A stretch of 64,000 nucleotides of DNA from Lachnospiraceae bacterium UBA7202 (GTDB lineage: Bacteria; Bacillota; Clostridia; Lachnospirales; Lachnospiraceae), in NCBI GenBank assembly GCA_002490705.1, contig DKUO01000025.1, positions 48,283 to 112,282 of the forward strand. Direction: 5' to 3'. The translations under genes and the position numbers were made by a program. The notes under the pieces are model-generated. The model ran no database searches. It saw nothing but the letters and a program-made list of their open reading frames with translations, and had not been told where the DNA came from. This document shows positions 53,636 through 62,561 of the stretch, in pieces (within the stretch, counting starts at the first letter, position 1; the number at the start of each line of letters is the position of its first letter).

Positions 53636-53660
53636 GGAAAAAATCGGAGGAAAGTAAATC

Positions 53661-54548
53661 ATGAAATTGTCGCTGTGTATTCCAACTAACGGAATAAGTG
53701 AATGGGTTTTTCCATGTTTAGAAAGTATATATGCCAGTGGAACGGATGAGGATAAATTTGAGGTAGTTGTTACCGATAATGGCAGCAATGCGGATTTTCA
53801 TGATTTAATGGAGGAATATGTAAAAAAACATTCTAATATAATTTATGCCCGTACAAATGCGTATATGTTTGATAATCAGCTGGAAGCGTTAAAATTAGCT
53901 ACCGGTGATTATTTTAAGTTTGTTAATCATAGATCACTTTTTTTAGATGGTAGGCTTGAGGAAATGATTTTGTTTTTGGAAAAACATGAAAAAGATAAAC
54001 CAGTTATTTTCTTCGCAAATGGAGCGATGGGATGGGGGCCGGTTTATGAGAATCTAGATACATTTGACTTATTTGTAAGAAAGCTGGGAGTGTTTGCAAC
54101 ATGGACTTCCGGTGTGGGAATATGGCGTGAAGATTACATAAAGCTCCCTCCAACATTTTCATATGATAAAATATCGCCCCATTCCAGTATTTTATTTGCG
54201 GAAAGAAAAAAGGGGAAATATATTATCAATGATCGCTATTGGTCAAAAGAAATAGAAACTGACCACAGTAAAAAGGGAAAGTATGACTTGTTCAAAGCTT
54301 TTTCCCTTGATGAGTTTATTATTACTATAAATTTATACAGAGATGGAGATATTACAGCAGAAACGCTTAAATGTGTGAAGAATAGTTTCAGGGATTTTTT
54401 GGAAAATTTGTATTGTGATTTTATATTAAGAGGTATTCCGTGCTCTTATGATTTGACGGGATTTGAGATATATACTGATATATTTTTTGATAAAAACGAG
54501 ATTATAGAAGGGGGAAAACGCAAGTATAGTGAAAGAAAGAATGCGTAA
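53661..54548 (+). CDS. Family 2 glycosyltransferase
   Basis: A 295-residue soluble protein. The GT-A start is LSLCIPTNGISEWVFPCLES, then VVVTDNGSNADF. The place of the usual DxD is taken by FVNHRSLFLDG, so the metal-binding aspartate is not obvious and the protein could be a divergent or weak transferase. The C-terminal 100 residues are helical. There is no Rossmann module. GGAGG precedes the start. Confidence 0.82.
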   Translation: MKLSLCIPTNGISEWVFPCLESIYASGTDEDKFEVVVTDNGSNADFHDLMEEYVKKHSNIIYARTNAYMFDNQLEALKLATGDYFKFVNHRSLFLDGRLEEMILFLEKHEKDKPVIFFANGAMGWGPVYENLDTFDLFVRKLGVFATWTSGVGIWREDYIKLPPTFSYDKISPHSSILFAERKKGKYIINDRYWSKEIETDHSKKGKYDLFKAFSLDEFIITINLYRDGDITAETLKCVKNSFRDFLENLYCDFILRGIPCSYDLTGFEIYTDIFFDKNEIIEGGKRKYSERKNA

Positions 54549-54554
54549 AAGAGA

Positions 54555-55508
54555 GTGGATAATACATTGTATTCTTTTGAAGAGTTATGTACCAATAAAT
54601 TAGATAGAATGTTAGCAAATGCAAATGGCAGAAATATATATATTTGGGGCGCTGGATATGGTGGAAGTATTCTTGAGAAAGTATTGCGGGAACATAATAT
54701 TCCAATTGCCGGATTTATAGACAGACGGGCAGAACAGCTTAAGGAATATCTTGGCTATTCAGTGAGGCTGCCAGAGGAAATGAATCCGGTGTATGACTAT
54801 ATTATTGTAGCCGTCATGTTGTGCGAGTGCGAAATATTGGATGAACTGGAAAGTTTGGGATATACGGTAAAAGATTGCTTTTGTGTGTCAGAAAATTCCA
54901 ATTGTAATATAGAGGACACGGTATATCGGGGATGTAAAATTGGGAGATATACCTATGGATATCAGGGATTATTAGAACACTTTCCAATCGCGGAATCAAT
55001 TGGAAGATATTGTTCTATCAATGGGACAGCAAAAATTTGGAATAATCATTCGCTGGACTGTATTACAACGAGTCCGATTCTGGATCATGTACGGTTTTAT
55101 CCGTGGGAGAAAAATGACGAACGGAGAGAGCTTGTTAAAAGGTATGGGGTTCATAAAGAAAATGCGAAGTTTGACAATAGTGCGCTGCGGGACAATAAAC
55201 CCGTAACAATAGGAAATGATGTCTGGATTGGTGCTTATGTTTCCATTCTTCCGGGCGTGCAGATTGGAGATGGGGCAATAATAGCCGCAGGCGCAGTTGT
55301 AACAAAGGATGTTGAACCTTATGCGATTGTAGGTGGTGTACCTGCAAAAACGATCAGATATCGGTTTGATAATGATATGATAAAAAATCTGTTGGCAGTC
55401 AAATGGTGGGAGTGGTCTATAGAAGAAATAGAGAGGCACATAGAGCTTTTATATGATCCAGTCCAGTTTATGGCCTATTTTGCTCAAAAGGATCAGAATG
55501 AGAAGTAG
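54555..55508 (+). CDS. Hexapeptide acyltransferase with N-terminal Rossmann-like module
   Basis: A 317-residue soluble protein. Residues 27-115 are the module (NIYIWGAGYGGSILEKVL, IAGFIDRRAEQL, YDYIIVAVML), as in the sugar acetyltransferase PglD, where a Rossmann domain also precedes the beta helix. From about 120 a left-handed beta helix of the CatB/xenobiotic-acetyltransferase type follows, with WNNHSLD carrying the likely catalytic His and VTIGNDVWIGAYVSILPGV. It probably acetylates an amino sugar. GTG start. This gene gives the best clue to the meaning of the shared module. Confidence 0.87.
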   Translation: MDNTLYSFEELCTNKLDRMLANANGRNIYIWGAGYGGSILEKVLREHNIPIAGFIDRRAEQLKEYLGYSVRLPEEMNPVYDYIIVAVMLCECEILDELESLGYTVKDCFCVSENSNCNIEDTVYRGCKIGRYTYGYQGLLEHFPIAESIGRYCSINGTAKIWNNHSLDCITTSPILDHVRFYPWEKNDERRELVKRYGVHKENAKFDNSALRDNKPVTIGNDVWIGAYVSILPGVQIGDGAIIAAGAVVTKDVEPYAIVGGVPAKTIRYRFDNDMIKNLLAVKWWEWSIEEIERHIELLYDPVQFMAYFAQKDQNEK

Positions 55509-55519
55509 AGAGGAGTAAT

Positions 55520-56632
55520 ATGAAAACAATAAATGCTCCCATGGAAACATTTGTCCGTTATATTGCGAATAAGAAGGTATACATATACGGTCTTGGTGAG
55601 GTGTATCAGCAGTTCGTGAAAAGAGATGTATACAGTCGTATTCAACAATCGGTCAAGGGATATATTGATAACGGAAAGGCAGGACAGGAAATTACGGTGT
55701 CAGGTAGTTTTTATCCGGTGTACGGGGTTGAATATCTGCGCACGTTGGATCAGGCCGTTGTGCTGTTATGCAGCACAAAACAGCTTGACAGTATGTATCA
55801 GGCATTGCGTGAGCAAAATTTACCCGACAGTATAGAGTGTTTTGTGCTACCGTTGATTTGGTCTATATCGGATGGAGTGGATGACAACAGTGTCATAAAC
55901 AGGATTCAAATGACGGGCGAAATAGCTGATCGGATTGAAAAGAAGATACATTGTTTCTGGTTCAGCGGTGAGGAGAAACCGGAAGATTATCAGCGCTGTA
56001 TTGATTCTTGGAAACGGATATGCCCGGACTATGAGATTATTGAGTGGAATGCCCAGAATTATGATTGTAGGAAAACGCCTTTTATGGCGCAGGCGCTTGA
56101 AAAAAGGAAATGGGCATTTGTGTCGGATTATGCGAGACTGGATGTTGTCTATAACTATGGTGGTATCTATCTGGATATGGACGTAGAGCTGTTGAAAAGG
56201 CCGGATGCGTGGTTAAAATTTGACGCCTTTTTTAATTTCGGGACGCAGCACGATATTGATTTGGGTTCTGGTTTTGGCAGTGTGAGGAACAATCCATTTA
56301 TCGGACAGCTTTTGGAATTATATAGTGGTCAGAATTTTTGTGACCAAGATGGAATGCCGATGGTGTGGAAATATGTGCAGCCTGTTTATATTCGGGATGC
56401 GTTTAGGAGCAGGGGTATTCGTTTGGATGGAAGTATGCAGTTGGTGGATGATATGTTGATTCTGCCAAGAAGATATCATACACCGGTAGACGATTTCCTA
56501 TTTGACAATTATGTGCAGTCGGAAGATACGGTGGGGATTCATCATTATAATGCCGGATGGTGCAGCACGCAGTTTTTGGAGCAGAGAAGAGTGAAATCAT
56601 TTTGGAGAGAAGCGGCGAGAAGGATGCTTTAG
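55520..56632 (+). CDS. GT32-type glycosyltransferase with N-terminal Rossmann-like module
   Basis: A 370-residue soluble protein. Residues 17-110 are the module (KKVYIYGLGEVYQQFV, VKGYIDNGKAG, AVVLLCSTKQL). From about 140 a DXD-type sugar transferase domain begins with KKIHCFWFSGEEKPEDYQRC, then YEIIEWNAQNYD, SDYARLDVVYNYGGIYLDMD (DxD) and GSGFGSVRNNPF. This is the OCH1/GT32 family of capsular transferases. GAGAGGAG precedes the start. Confidence 0.88.
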   Translation: MKTINAPMETFVRYIANKKVYIYGLGEVYQQFVKRDVYSRIQQSVKGYIDNGKAGQEITVSGSFYPVYGVEYLRTLDQAVVLLCSTKQLDSMYQALREQNLPDSIECFVLPLIWSISDGVDDNSVINRIQMTGEIADRIEKKIHCFWFSGEEKPEDYQRCIDSWKRICPDYEIIEWNAQNYDCRKTPFMAQALEKRKWAFVSDYARLDVVYNYGGIYLDMDVELLKRPDAWLKFDAFFNFGTQHDIDLGSGFGSVRNNPFIGQLLELYSGQNFCDQDGMPMVWKYVQPVYIRDAFRSRGIRLDGSMQLVDDMLILPRRYHTPVDDFLFDNYVQSEDTVGIHHYNAGWCSTQFLEQRRVKSFWREAARRML

Positions 56633-56639
56633 AGGGAAA

Positions 56640-57767
56640 ATGGATAAGAAAAGAATTATCTTGTTTGGAATAGGAAATAACGGGAAAAGCATCATGGATG
56701 CGTATGGGCTATATGATGCGGATTTTGAAGTGGCGGTAATCACGGATAATCAGTCAGAACTGAATGACTATGCCGGCGTGAAAGTAGTCTCCGCTGAACA
56801 AATCGGAAATTATGAGTATGACGAGATTTGGATAGCTTCTATATATTATAGGGAGATTAAAAGACAGCTCGTGGATGAATTACATATATCACCATCTGTA
56901 ATACGATATGTGGAATATCCAATGCCCTTTTTGGAAAAGACGATTCGTAGTCACTATGAAGAAGAAATAGCAGGACGTAAAAAGTGTCTGTCTGGAGAAC
57001 TACAGCAGGTAATAGATTTTGTATCTGATAATGGTGTCAGGATGTACTGCTATTCGTTTTACGACGAGTATATGAATCGGGACGTACCGGTTTGCTATGA
57101 CGAGGAACGAAAATTGTATTATGGCATATGTTTCGGACGAAAAATGTATCTCTCCCGAAAATATGATACATCGCAGAAAGCAAAACTCTATTTTCAATAT
57201 GCGTGTATGGAGCAGGATGAACGGTCTCCGCACCGTTATCTCACGGAGTATTTTGGAATTGAAAAGGGAGATGTGGGAATTGATGTCGGTGCGGCGGAGG
57301 GTATTTTTGCCATTCAGGTGATTGACGATGTGGAACATATTTATCTGATAGAGGCTGATGCCGGTTGGTGTGAGGCATTGGAGGCTACTTTCTGTAATGA
57401 GCGGGACAAGGTAACGATTTTACAAGGGTATGTATCCGATACGGATCAGGGTGGGAGCCTGTCGCTAGATACCGTTTTTAGAAATAAAAGGATTGATTTT
57501 ATCAAAATGGATATCGAGGGGGCAGAGGAAAAGGCGTTGCGGGGAGCGGAAGGGTTAATTAAAAGATGTGTGCCGAAAATGGCTGTGTGTACATACCACA
57601 ACGCGGAAGATGAAAAAGCTATTCGGGCATGGTTGGAAATGGAAGGCCCTTATACGGTGAAAAATTCGCCGGGCTATGTGATTTGTCAGGGCGAATGGGA
57701 GTTAGAACATCTTGAAGATGTTGATTTCAGAAGAGCTTTGTTATGGGCAGAAAGGGAACGAAAGTGA
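56640..57767 (+). CDS. FkbM-family methyltransferase with N-terminal Rossmann-like module
   Basis: A 375-residue soluble protein. Residues 4-95 are the module (RIILFGIGNNGKSIMDAY, FEVAVITDNQ, YDEIWIASIYY). A linker leads to an FkbM domain at about 200-345: GDVGIDVGAAEGIFAIQV (motif I), IYLIEADAGWCEAL, IDFIKMDIEGAEEKALRGA (FkbM hallmark) and MAVCTYHN. It is the second FkbM enzyme of the locus but is not a close copy of the first. Its stop overlaps the next start (GTGA). Confidence 0.87.
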   Translation: MDKKRIILFGIGNNGKSIMDAYGLYDADFEVAVITDNQSELNDYAGVKVVSAEQIGNYEYDEIWIASIYYREIKRQLVDELHISPSVIRYVEYPMPFLEKTIRSHYEEEIAGRKKCLSGELQQVIDFVSDNGVRMYCYSFYDEYMNRDVPVCYDEERKLYYGICFGRKMYLSRKYDTSQKAKLYFQYACMEQDERSPHRYLTEYFGIEKGDVGIDVGAAEGIFAIQVIDDVEHIYLIEADAGWCEALEATFCNERDKVTILQGYVSDTDQGGSLSLDTVFRNKRIDFIKMDIEGAEEKALRGAEGLIKRCVPKMAVCTYHNAEDEKAIRAWLEMEGPYTVKNSPGYVICQGEWELEHLEDVDFRRALLWAERERK

Positions 57768-58984
57768 AACTTGCAGTTTGTATTCCGAACTATAATAGAC
57801 CGGAAAAATTATACAGGCTGCTCAAGCAGCTCGCAGATCAAATCATGGAAGAGAATCTGTTCGGAAGGGTAGAAATTTGTATTAGCGATGACAAGTCGCC
57901 AGAGAGCCCGGATGACGTGGTGGGAGAGATTAGACGCTTATATCCTGCCATACGGATTGTATACTGGGTCAATGAGAAAAATATGGGAATGGATTATAAT
58001 TTCCTGCAAAGCGTCATGATCTCCGAAGGAGAATACTGTTGGATTGTGGGTAATGATGATGAACCGGAGGAGAAAGCATTCCGAACTATTTTGGATTATA
58101 TATCGGATTCTTCTGTAGATCTTCTCGTGTGTCCGTTTCATATTTATAATGAGGACGGAAAAGCACTGAAGACTATAGACCCGATGGAAAATCGAGAAAA
58201 TGAGGTGTTGTATTTCCATACGAAAAACCCGGATGAGTACGGGAGGCTGCTTAGAAGGGCAAAGGACGGCAATGCGCTGTTTTGCTTCCTTTCTAATGTG
58301 GTATTCCGCAGGGATGACTGGATCAGGCATGGGGATATGTTTGCTGACAAAATGAATACGATATTTATTCAGATGTATATGAACCTACAGACACTAAAGG
58401 AAGGGGCATTATACGCTTATATACCGGACAGCTTTATTAAAAACCATGGAGATGCACAGGTCAACGAGACATTTAAGAGAGAGTATGATGTTTTAGTCGG
58501 GCTGAGTGGGGTCGTTGATTACTTTTTTGAAGGAAATCTGCACGATCTGTTGCAGGAGCGGATCGTGGACAGCAGGATCAATGGGAGAATGTGGGCGCTC
58601 CCGGACGACTCACCGTTAAAGAGACCGATCCTGAAAGTGAAATCTGCTAAAAATGATTATTATAGAAAATATTTTGTGCGGCCGGAATGCAGAAAAGAGT
58701 ATTTTGCCGGAAAAAACGTGATGGTGTACGGAGCCGGAGATCTCGGACATAGGGCGTTAACTGAACTATCCGGATATGAGGTTAAGAGCCTTTCCATCTA
58801 CGATTCAGATGTGAAAAAGCAGGGAAAGCAGATGGAAGGATACAGGATTGGGGGGCCGGTGCAGTTAAAGGAAAAGTATAATGAGAGTGATGGACTGATT
58901 GTGCCAGCCAATAATCTGTCTTTGGTGGAAATTATTGACAGGTTGTTGCAGGTGGGGATGACGGACATTGCGATTATCAATTAA
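57764..58984 (+). CDS. Family 2 glycosyltransferase with C-terminal Rossmann-like module
   Basis: A 406-residue soluble protein. Residues 1-210 are a GT2 domain: KLAVCIPNYNRPEKLYRLL, ICISDDKSPESPDD and the NDDEP variant of DxD in WIVGNDDEPEE. A helical region follows, and from about 320 the locus module ends the protein (KNVMVYGAGDLGHRALTEL, LSIYDSDVKKQG, GLIVPANNLSL). GTG 57764 with AAAGGGA upstream gives a 4-bp overlap with the FkbM gene and the standard GT2 N-terminus; ATG 57743 is less likely. Confidence 0.86.
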   Translation: MKLAVCIPNYNRPEKLYRLLKQLADQIMEENLFGRVEICISDDKSPESPDDVVGEIRRLYPAIRIVYWVNEKNMGMDYNFLQSVMISEGEYCWIVGNDDEPEEKAFRTILDYISDSSVDLLVCPFHIYNEDGKALKTIDPMENRENEVLYFHTKNPDEYGRLLRRAKDGNALFCFLSNVVFRRDDWIRHGDMFADKMNTIFIQMYMNLQTLKEGALYAYIPDSFIKNHGDAQVNETFKREYDVLVGLSGVVDYFFEGNLHDLLQERIVDSRINGRMWALPDDSPLKRPILKVKSAKNDYYRKYFVRPECRKEYFAGKNVMVYGAGDLGHRALTELSGYEVKSLSIYDSDVKKQGKQMEGYRIGGPVQLKEKYNESDGLIVPANNLSLVEIIDRLLQVGMTDIAIIN

Positions 58985-58998
58985 GCGGGGGAGGATGC

Positions 58999-60381
58999 AT
59001 GATATTTCTTCTTTTTGGAACGGGAGATTATTATCAGCGATATAAAAAATGGTTTGATTCGGAGAAAGTTGCTGCTTTGCTGGATAATGCGCCAGAGAAA
59101 CAGAATACCCACATTGACGGTATCAGGGTCGTTTCCCCAGATGAGGGGGTGCGGATACCATTTGATGTGATAGTGATATTGAGTTTTTATTATAGTGCTA
59201 TGAAGCAGCAACTTTTGGAACTGGGAGTAGAGAAAACAAGAATTTATCATTTTTACGATTTGCACCGATTTTTCCGAGGACGGATCATTGATGTGCCAAT
59301 CGTGGTGGAGGATGCGGCTCAAAAAATTTTACTTCTGTCTCAGGATTTGTCGCTTGGCGGGCCTGCCATTGCTCTTTTTCACGCGGCAAGACTGTTGAAA
59401 ATGAATGGTTATTCTGTGATCTATGCGTCCATGCTGGAGGGTCCCCTCCGCAGAAAAATTGAGGAGGCAGAAATTCCGGTAGTGGTGGATGAAAATTTAC
59501 AGATTGGGACAATGGAAGATTGTAGTTGGACACAAGGATTTGCTCTGGTAGTGTGCAATACCGTAAATTTTCATGTGTTTTTGTCTGAACGAGATGTTGA
59601 TACGCCTGTCGTATGGTGGCTGCACGATGCAGCATTTTATTACGACGGGGTGGACAAGGAGCTTCTTCGCAGAATTAACAGAAAAAACTTACAGGTGGTT
59701 TCGGTCGGACCCATTCCAAAGAGGGCGATTCAAACATTTCTGCCGGATCTGAAAGTGGGACAACTGTTGTATGGCGTGGCGGATATGTGTAGAGAAGGAC
59801 GAGAACACATATCGACTGAAAAAGTTATGTTTGTGACGATTGGATATGTCACGGAGCATAAGGGGCAGGATGTTTTATTGCAGGCAGTCAGAATGCTTCC
59901 GGAAGAATATAGAAAACAGGCGGAGTTTTATCTTGTTGGGCAGGATTCAACTTGGTTGGCGCAACAGTTGAAGCAGCAAGCCGCTGATTTGGACAATGTA
60001 GTTTTTACCGGAACGGTGGATAGAGAACGGATTGATAGGGTTTTGAGAGAAGCGGATGTACTCGTATGTCCTTCAAGGCAGGATTCCATGCCCACAGTAG
60101 CCGCAGAGGCAATGATGCACTGGGTGCCTTGTCTGCTTTCTGATGCGGTAGGAACGGCGCAGTATATTGAGGACGGTGCAGAGGGGCTTCTTTTTGCCAG
60201 TGAGGATGTGAAAGCTTTGACAGAGCGCATTAAGTGGTGCATTGATAATCGGGAGCAGCTGTTGGCAATGGGTAGATTAGCGCGCCGGATTTATGAAAAA
60301 ACTTTTTCCATGGAGGCTTTTGAGGAGGGCATCCTGAGCTTGGTAGAGAATATGTATTGTAGTAGGAAAGAAGGAAATTGA
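58999..60381 (+). CDS. GT4 glycosyltransferase with N-terminal Rossmann-like module
   Basis: A 460-residue soluble protein. Residues 1-95 are the module (IFLLFGTGDYYQRYKKWF, VAALLDNAPEKQ, FDVIVILSFYY). A GT-B transferase follows: LSQDLSLGGPAIALFHAARL (about 113), WWLHDAAFYYDG, VTIGYVTEHKGQDVLLQAV (about 276) and the GT4 end VCPSRQDSMPTVAAEAMMHW (about 356) with the E-x7-E-like site. It transfers a sugar from a nucleotide donor. GGGGGAGG precedes the start. Confidence 0.88.
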   Translation: MIFLLFGTGDYYQRYKKWFDSEKVAALLDNAPEKQNTHIDGIRVVSPDEGVRIPFDVIVILSFYYSAMKQQLLELGVEKTRIYHFYDLHRFFRGRIIDVPIVVEDAAQKILLLSQDLSLGGPAIALFHAARLLKMNGYSVIYASMLEGPLRRKIEEAEIPVVVDENLQIGTMEDCSWTQGFALVVCNTVNFHVFLSERDVDTPVVWWLHDAAFYYDGVDKELLRRINRKNLQVVSVGPIPKRAIQTFLPDLKVGQLLYGVADMCREGREHISTEKVMFVTIGYVTEHKGQDVLLQAVRMLPEEYRKQAEFYLVGQDSTWLAQQLKQQAADLDNVVFTGTVDRERIDRVLREADVLVCPSRQDSMPTVAAEAMMHWVPCLLSDAVGTAQYIEDGAEGLLFASEDVKALTERIKWCIDNREQLLAMGRLARRIYEKTFSMEAFEEGILSLVENMYCSRKEGN

Positions 60382-60382
60382 A

Positions 60383-62437
60383 GTGTCCGCATTAGTATCA
60401 TTACTGAAGCAATATAAAAATAATAAAATTGCGATTTATGGACTTAGTGAAGCGACTGAGAAGGTACTTGAGAAAATCGGGCACGAAGTCGATGTGATTG
60501 GCCTTTTAGATGGCTATCAGGAAGATGGTGAGCTTTTTGGGAAGCCGATTATCTCATTAGTTCAGGCGGTTGAAAAGCAGGTTAGACTGATTCTGGTGGC
60601 GGCTCGCCCGGGGTCTTGCCGTGCCATCGCTAGAAGGATCGGTGGGACATGCAGGGAGAAAAATATTGCTCTGTTTGATGTGAGAGGAAATGATTTATGT
60701 GATACGCATCGTGTTGTCTATGATTTTCAAAAGGTAGAGGGAATGACTAGAGAAGAATTGATGCATCAGACAGAAAACTACGATGCCGTCAGCTTTGACC
60801 TGTTTGATACATTGATCATGCGCCAAGTGCTTTTTCCTTCAGATGTGTTTGAATTGGTGGATGAAAGGCTTCGGCAGCATGGCATTATGATAGAGGATTT
60901 TCCTGCCAGACGGATGGCCAGTGAAAAGGAGCTGTCTAGAGAGCGGGCACCGAGATTGACAGAAATTTATTCATATATGAAGAATACATATCAGATCGCG
61001 GAAATTGAACCGGAACAAATGGCGGTATTAGAATGGGAGATTGATTGTGGTTTAGTGGTTCCGAGAAAAGATGTCTGTGAGATGTTTTCGAGTCTGATGG
61101 CATGTGGGAAAAAAACCTATATTATATCTGATTCCTATTATAATAGGAATCAAATCACGAGTATTATGAAAAAGTGCGGTATCACAAAATATACGGATGT
61201 GTTTGTCTCCTGTGAGTATGAAACCGGAAAAACGCAGATGCTTTTTCAGAAGTATAGAGAAGAGACGAAGGTGGAACGCTATCTTCACATTGGGGACGAT
61301 GGGACCGCAGACATAGAGTATGCCCAAAAGAATAAAATCCATGCTTGTCGTATTTACAGCGGTATGGACCTTTTGGAATTGGCGGGGTATATGGGTTTGG
61401 GGGACTATACGGATGCCTTGTCGGACAGAATCCGGATTGGTATGTTTGTTTCCCGTGTCTTTAATAGCCCTTTTCAATTTGAAACAAAAGCACGGCGGAT
61501 TGGTGTAAGCACGGCATATGATATTGGGTATGTTTTTTTTGCGCCGATGATATGTGACTTTGTATTGTGGTTTCGGGAACAGGTGGGGAAATTCCAGTTA
61601 AAGAACATCCTTTTTTGTGCTAGAGACGGTTATCTGATCAAGCAGTTGTATGACGAACTTTGCAATAGTATTTCTTCTATATACTTTCTGACATCAAGAA
61701 CGGCGGCGATACGGGCAGGTATGGAAAACGAGGAGGATATCCGTTATGTGGAGGAGATGAAATTCAGTGGCAGTCTGTCAGAGCAGATGGAGAAGCGCTT
61801 TGGGATCCACATAGATGAGATGGGTGAACAGGCGGAGTTGTTGGACTATAAAGGGGAAATTTTGTCTCATTGCGCAAGGAACAGGAAGAACTACAGAGTA
61901 TATCTTAATAAGTTGAAGCTAAAGGAGGAAGATGTAGCTTTTTTTGATTTTGTAGCGAAAGGGACGACACAAATGTATATGGACAAGCTGTTATCTCAAC
62001 ATCTGAAAGGGATCTATTTTCTTCGCTTGGATGAAGAACAGATGCGGGGAAAAAATCTGGATATCATTTCGTTTTACAATGATTCAGAGAGAGACAGCAG
62101 TGTCATTTTTCAGGATTATTATATCCTTGAAACTATGCTGACAGCGCCTATGCCTTCCATTAAGGGGTTTGATGAAATGGGGAATCCTCTATATGAGCGT
62201 GAAACCAGAAAAGCGGGTGATATCTGGTGCTTTCAGGAAGCACAGGAGGGAATAAGAGAATATTTCAGGGAGTATCTGAAACTGTGCCCTATATCGGCCA
62301 GAAAGATAGATAAGAAGCTGGATGAGGTCTTTTTATCCATGATTCACAGGATGGAAGTGCGGGACGATGATTTCTTGTCTTTAAAGGTAGAAGATCCGTT
62401 TTTTAATCGGATGACAGATATGATGGATATACTGTAA
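60383..62437 (+). CDS. HAD-like hydrolase (COG5610 type) with N-terminal Rossmann-like module
   Basis: A 684-residue soluble protein and the last gene of the operon. Residues 14-100 are the module (NKIAIYGLSEATEKVLEKI, VIGLLDGYQEDG, RLILVAARPG). A HAD phosphatase domain at about 130-330 has SFDLFDTL (nucleophile), YIISDSYY (motif II) and YLHIGDDGTADIEYA (motif IV). The C-terminal 330 residues, with NILFCARDGYLIKQLYDEL and FFDFVAKGTTQMYMDKL, look like a second, degenerate HAD-type or transferase domain as in COG5610 proteins of glycan clusters. The substrate is unknown. GTG start, 1 nt after the previous stop. Confidence 0.85.
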   Translation: MSALVSLLKQYKNNKIAIYGLSEATEKVLEKIGHEVDVIGLLDGYQEDGELFGKPIISLVQAVEKQVRLILVAARPGSCRAIARRIGGTCREKNIALFDVRGNDLCDTHRVVYDFQKVEGMTREELMHQTENYDAVSFDLFDTLIMRQVLFPSDVFELVDERLRQHGIMIEDFPARRMASEKELSRERAPRLTEIYSYMKNTYQIAEIEPEQMAVLEWEIDCGLVVPRKDVCEMFSSLMACGKKTYIISDSYYNRNQITSIMKKCGITKYTDVFVSCEYETGKTQMLFQKYREETKVERYLHIGDDGTADIEYAQKNKIHACRIYSGMDLLELAGYMGLGDYTDALSDRIRIGMFVSRVFNSPFQFETKARRIGVSTAYDIGYVFFAPMICDFVLWFREQVGKFQLKNILFCARDGYLIKQLYDELCNSISSIYFLTSRTAAIRAGMENEEDIRYVEEMKFSGSLSEQMEKRFGIHIDEMGEQAELLDYKGEILSHCARNRKNYRVYLNKLKLKEEDVAFFDFVAKGTTQMYMDKLLSQHLKGIYFLRLDEEQMRGKNLDIISFYNDSERDSSVIFQDYYILETMLTAPMPSIKGFDEMGNPLYERETRKAGDIWCFQEAQEGIREYFREYLKLCPISARKIDKKLDEVFLSMIHRMEVRDDDFLSLKVEDPFFNRMTDMMDIL

Positions 62438-62485
62438 GGAGTATTGGTCTGGAGATAAGACTAAGGACAACGTTTTTCATATTAT

Positions 62486-62514
62486 TTGAGAATTGTCTTC
62501 CAATGTGATATAAT
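62486..62514 (+). promoter_or_regulatory. Promoter of the epimerase-cytidylyltransferase pair
   Basis: TTGAGA (62486-62491) and TATAAT (62509-62514) with a 17-nt spacer and an extended TGA. It separates the AT-rich operon from the following two genes. Confidence 0.75.
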
Positions 62515-62561
62515 TTTCTGGAATTATAATAAAAAATAGAATATATACGTTGGAGGACTTA

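Noticed and set aside
44123..62437. Eleven shared modules as products of recent tandem duplication
   Set aside because: Apart from the GxG loop and strand ends the modules are very different from one another. Only the pair in 46560 and 47738 looks closely related.
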